DNA from: Mesorhizobium mediterraneum | GTDB lineage: Bacteria > Pseudomonadota > Alphaproteobacteria > Rhizobiales > Rhizobiaceae | Direction of reading: 5' to 3' | Assembly: GCF_002284565.1 (NCBI RefSeq) | Contig: NZ_NPKI01000015.1 | Coordinates: 248,001-312,000 of the forward strand | Length of the DNA: 64,000 nt | Part shown: in pieces, positions 62,502 through 64,000 of the stretch | Position numbering within the stretch: position 1 is the stretch's first letter | Layout of the letters: each line of letters opens with the position of its first letter | The notes under the pieces: model-generated | Seen by the model: only the letters and a program-made list of their open reading frames with translations | Database searches by the model: none | Told to the model about the DNA's origin: nothing | Made by a program: the position numbers and the translations under genes

Positions 62502-63059
62502 TTACATCTTCGGCAGAAGAACCTTGTCGATGACGTGGATGACGCCGTTCGACTGCTCGACATCGGCGATCGTCACATTGGCGACATTGCCGTTCTCGTC
62601 GGTCACCGTGACCTTGCCGCCATCGGCCTTGAGCGTCAGCTCGCAGCCACCGGCCGTCTTGGCCTTGTGCGCACCGCCATCGTCCATGACCATCTTGGTG
62701 ACGTCGGCGGCCAGCGCCTTGGCAGCGATGACGTGGCAGGTCAGAATCTTGACCAGCTTGTCCTTGTTTTCGGGCTTGAGCAGTGTGTCCACCGTGCCGG
62801 CCGGAAGTGCTGCAAAGGCCTCGTTGGTTGGCGCGAACACGGTGAAGGGACCGGCACTCTGCAGCGTCTCGACGAGACCACCGGCCTTGACGGCCGCGAC
62901 CAGTGTCGTGTGATCTTTCGAATTGACGGCGTTCTCGACGATGTTCTTGGTTGCATACATGGCGGCGCCGCCGACCATCGGATTCTGGGCATAGGCGGCG
63001 GTGGCGAGCGCGGAGACGGCGACCGTTCCGGCAAGCAAAAGGGTGGCGAATTTACGCAT
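62502..63059 (-). CDS. Fasciclin (FAS1) domain secreted protein
   Basis: The 185-residue protein has a signal peptide (RKFATLLLAGTVAVSALATAAYA) and one FAS1 domain with GPFTVFAPTNEAFAALPAGT (H1 box) and GVIHVIDKVLLPKM (H2 box). FAS1 domains mediate adhesion or surface interaction; rhizobial fasciclin proteins affect symbiosis in some strains. It is next to an anti-sigma/sigma pair, an arrangement like mycobacterial sigK-rskA with MPT70/MPT83. A stem-loop GCGCGGGT/ACCCGCGC lies 50-75 bases after its stop (62426-62453). Confidence 0.92.
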   Translation of the reverse strand: MRKFATLLLAGTVAVSALATAAYAQNPMVGGAAMYATKNIVENAVNSKDHTTLVAAVKAGGLVETLQSAGPFTVFAPTNEAFAALPAGTVDTLLKPENKDKLVKILTCHVIAAKALAADVTKMVMDDGGAHKAKTAGGCELTLKADGGKVTVTDENGNVANVTIADVEQSNGVIHVIDKVLLPKM

Positions 63060-63232
63060 TATGTCAATCTCCTCAGTTTATCTTTCCCTCTTTGGGGGCG
63101 CAAGGAGATACGGGAGATAAATGTGTGAGTTTCGTCGTTCAGAAAAAATTCTATTTTTTATAATTGCGATTCAGAGCCGGGACCCGGCTAGACTGTATGC
63201 TCCCGATCTCTCTCCACCATAGGAGATAGATT

Positions 63233-63258
63233 AAAAATCTTCTCGTAAGAGCGAGAAG
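63233..63258 (-). terminator. Terminator after the anti-sigma gene
   Basis: On the minus strand the stem CTTCTCG-CTCTTA-CGAGAAG is followed by ATTTTTAA. This is a seven-base-pair stem directly after the anti-sigma stop. It separates the sigma/anti-sigma operon from the fasciclin gene, which must have its own promoter in the 63060-63232 gap. Confidence 0.8.
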
Positions 63259-63268
63259 ACAGGTGCGA

Positions 63269-63967
63269 TCAGATGCTCTTCAAATCGCCCGCAGCGACCA
63301 CGGGGCCGGTCGGCTGACCGGTCGGCGAACCGCCGGCCGGCTCGAGGCTGACCGCAAGCACGGCGCCCCGCGCAAGCTTTTCCTGAACGGCCGGCGAGAT
63401 GGTCATATGCGCGGTCTGACCGGCCGGGATGACGCCTATCGAGACCGGCGCATTCTTGCCCTCGATCATCCACAGCTCGAAATCCTTGCCGGCGGCACGC
63501 TCGCCCGAGACATGCGACAGGCCGACCTCGCGATGGGCAGCGTCATAGACGGCAAGATATCTGACGTCGCTGCCGTCAGCGGCCAGCGAGGCGACAAGCC
63601 GCGGCTGTTCGACCGGCGGGTTGAGGTAAGGCACGGCGATGGTGATCGCCAGCGCCGCGACGGAAGCTGCGGCAAGACCGCGCCAGAAGGCAAGGCTCGA
63701 CCAGAGACCGGCGCGAGGCTCTGCTACGAACAGCTGGCGATCTATCGCCTCCTTGACCCTGATCGGAGGCTCTGTCTCCGGATAGGCGCCTGCCATCGGC
63801 GAAAGATGCGCCTCCCAGGCATCGACGAGGCGCGCGAAAGCGGCGTCCGCGTCGATGCGGCGTGACGCAATCTCGCGCTCGTCCGCGGCCAGCACGCCAA
63901 GAACATATTCGGCAGCGAACAGGTCGTCGCCCCCAGGTTCCGGTCCGTTATCCTCTTCCAGCGTCAT
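63269..63967 (-). CDS. RskA-type anti-sigma factor
   Basis: The protein of about 232 residues has an N-terminal ZAS-less anti-sigma part (DDLFAAEYVLGVLAADEREI, then RRIDADAAFARLVDAWEAHL). One membrane helix follows (GLAAASVAALAITIAVPYL), then a periplasmic RskA_C domain (ELWMIEGKNAPVSIGVIPAG and GAVLAVSLEPAGGSPTGQPT). The ATG at 63967 overlaps the TGA of the sigma factor gene (ATGA), giving coupled translation; a start at 63979 is less likely. It holds the ECF sigma factor inactive until an envelope signal triggers its cleavage. Confidence 0.88.
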   Translation of the reverse strand: MTLEEDNGPEPGGDDLFAAEYVLGVLAADEREIASRRIDADAAFARLVDAWEAHLSPMAGAYPETEPPIRVKEAIDRQLFVAEPRAGLWSSLAFWRGLAAASVAALAITIAVPYLNPPVEQPRLVASLAADGSDVRYLAVYDAAHREVGLSHVSGERAAGKDFELWMIEGKNAPVSIGVIPAGQTAHMTISPAVQEKLARGAVLAVSLEPAGGSPTGQPTGPVVAAGDLKSI

Positions 63968-64000
63968 CTTTCCAGACACTCTCTGAGCTTCAACAGGCTG
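63964..64000 (-). CDS. ECF sigma factor, C-terminal end (cut by window edge)
   Basis: Twelve codons ending in TGA read ...SLLKLRECLER, the typical C-terminus of ECF sigma factors just after the region 4.2 helix-turn-helix. The stop overlaps the anti-sigma ATG. Most of the gene lies outside the window, so its group cannot be assigned. Context (RskA anti-sigma, fasciclin, Tat-MsrB) suggests an envelope/oxidative stress sigma. Confidence 0.75.
   Translation of the reverse strand, partial: SLLKLRECLER

Overview
The window is typical of a Mesorhizobium-like member of the Hyphomicrobiales (Rhizobiales). It is GC-rich and densely coded. It carries a his operon with DUF1330/DUF2628 passengers, a UPF0314 protein between hslV and hslU, a rhizobial inositol (iol) cluster with MocE-family genes, and several families of palindromic intergenic repeats. 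Genus assignment is inference from gene content and repeat style; no search was run.

Layout. 1-2267 (minus): hisB - DUF2628 - hisH - DUF1330 - hisA (hisA is cut by the left edge). 2490-6668 (plus): hslV, a GNAT acetyltransferase, UPF0314, hslU and a DUF1402 exported protein. 6921-27281: a large inositol/rhizopine-type locus. It starts with a three-component oxygenase resembling mocF-mocE-mocD (minus), divergent from a LacI regulator. It continues with an inositol-type ABC transporter, inositol 2-dehydrogenase, an SDR, a DAHP synthase preceded by a complete-looking aromatic attenuator, a Gfo/Idh/MocA oxidoreductase, the RpiR-type regulator IolR, and iolC(-DUF2090)-iolD-iolE-iolB. 26574-29127: a DUF1045 2H-phosphoesterase, phnM and phnN. 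29295-34764: a second sugar-type ABC transporter divergent from its own LacI regulator.

34.8-50.3 kb looks like an accessory stretch built from small regulator-target pairs. These are HxlR with an imine-reductase-like enzyme, ArsR with SRPBCC, a lone DdlA-like ligase, a SecDF that may be a second copy, and a sulfur-handling group. The sulfur group contains a cysteine desulfurase, a Met-rich EF-hand protein, an MFS transporter, an ETHE1/Blh-like metallo-hydrolase, an ArsR-rhodanese fusion regulator and another MFS transporter. The stretch ends with a frameshifted low-GC gene beside tRNA-Arg(ACG) and a triple 56-bp repeat.

50.9-56.6 kb is core: a sensor kinase (minus), then rpmH-rnpA-yidC, a hexapeptide acetyltransferase and engB. 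56.6-60.3 kb is a TetR-controlled EmrAB-type efflux pair with two palindromic operators. 60.5-64 kb holds an SDR-DoxX fusion, a Tat-exported MsrB, a fasciclin protein, an RskA-type anti-sigma factor and the end of its ECF sigma gene.

The strongest observations are: (1) a four-segment transcription attenuator with a Tyr-Trp-Tyr-Phe leader peptide in front of the DAHP synthase gene, probably leaderless; (2) the moc-like oxygenase joined to inositol uptake and catabolism, with GGAA-N6-TTYC IolR-type sites at two of the promoters; (3) an ECF/RskA/fasciclin/MsrB envelope-stress module; (4) the ArsR-rhodanese/persulfide-dioxygenase group.
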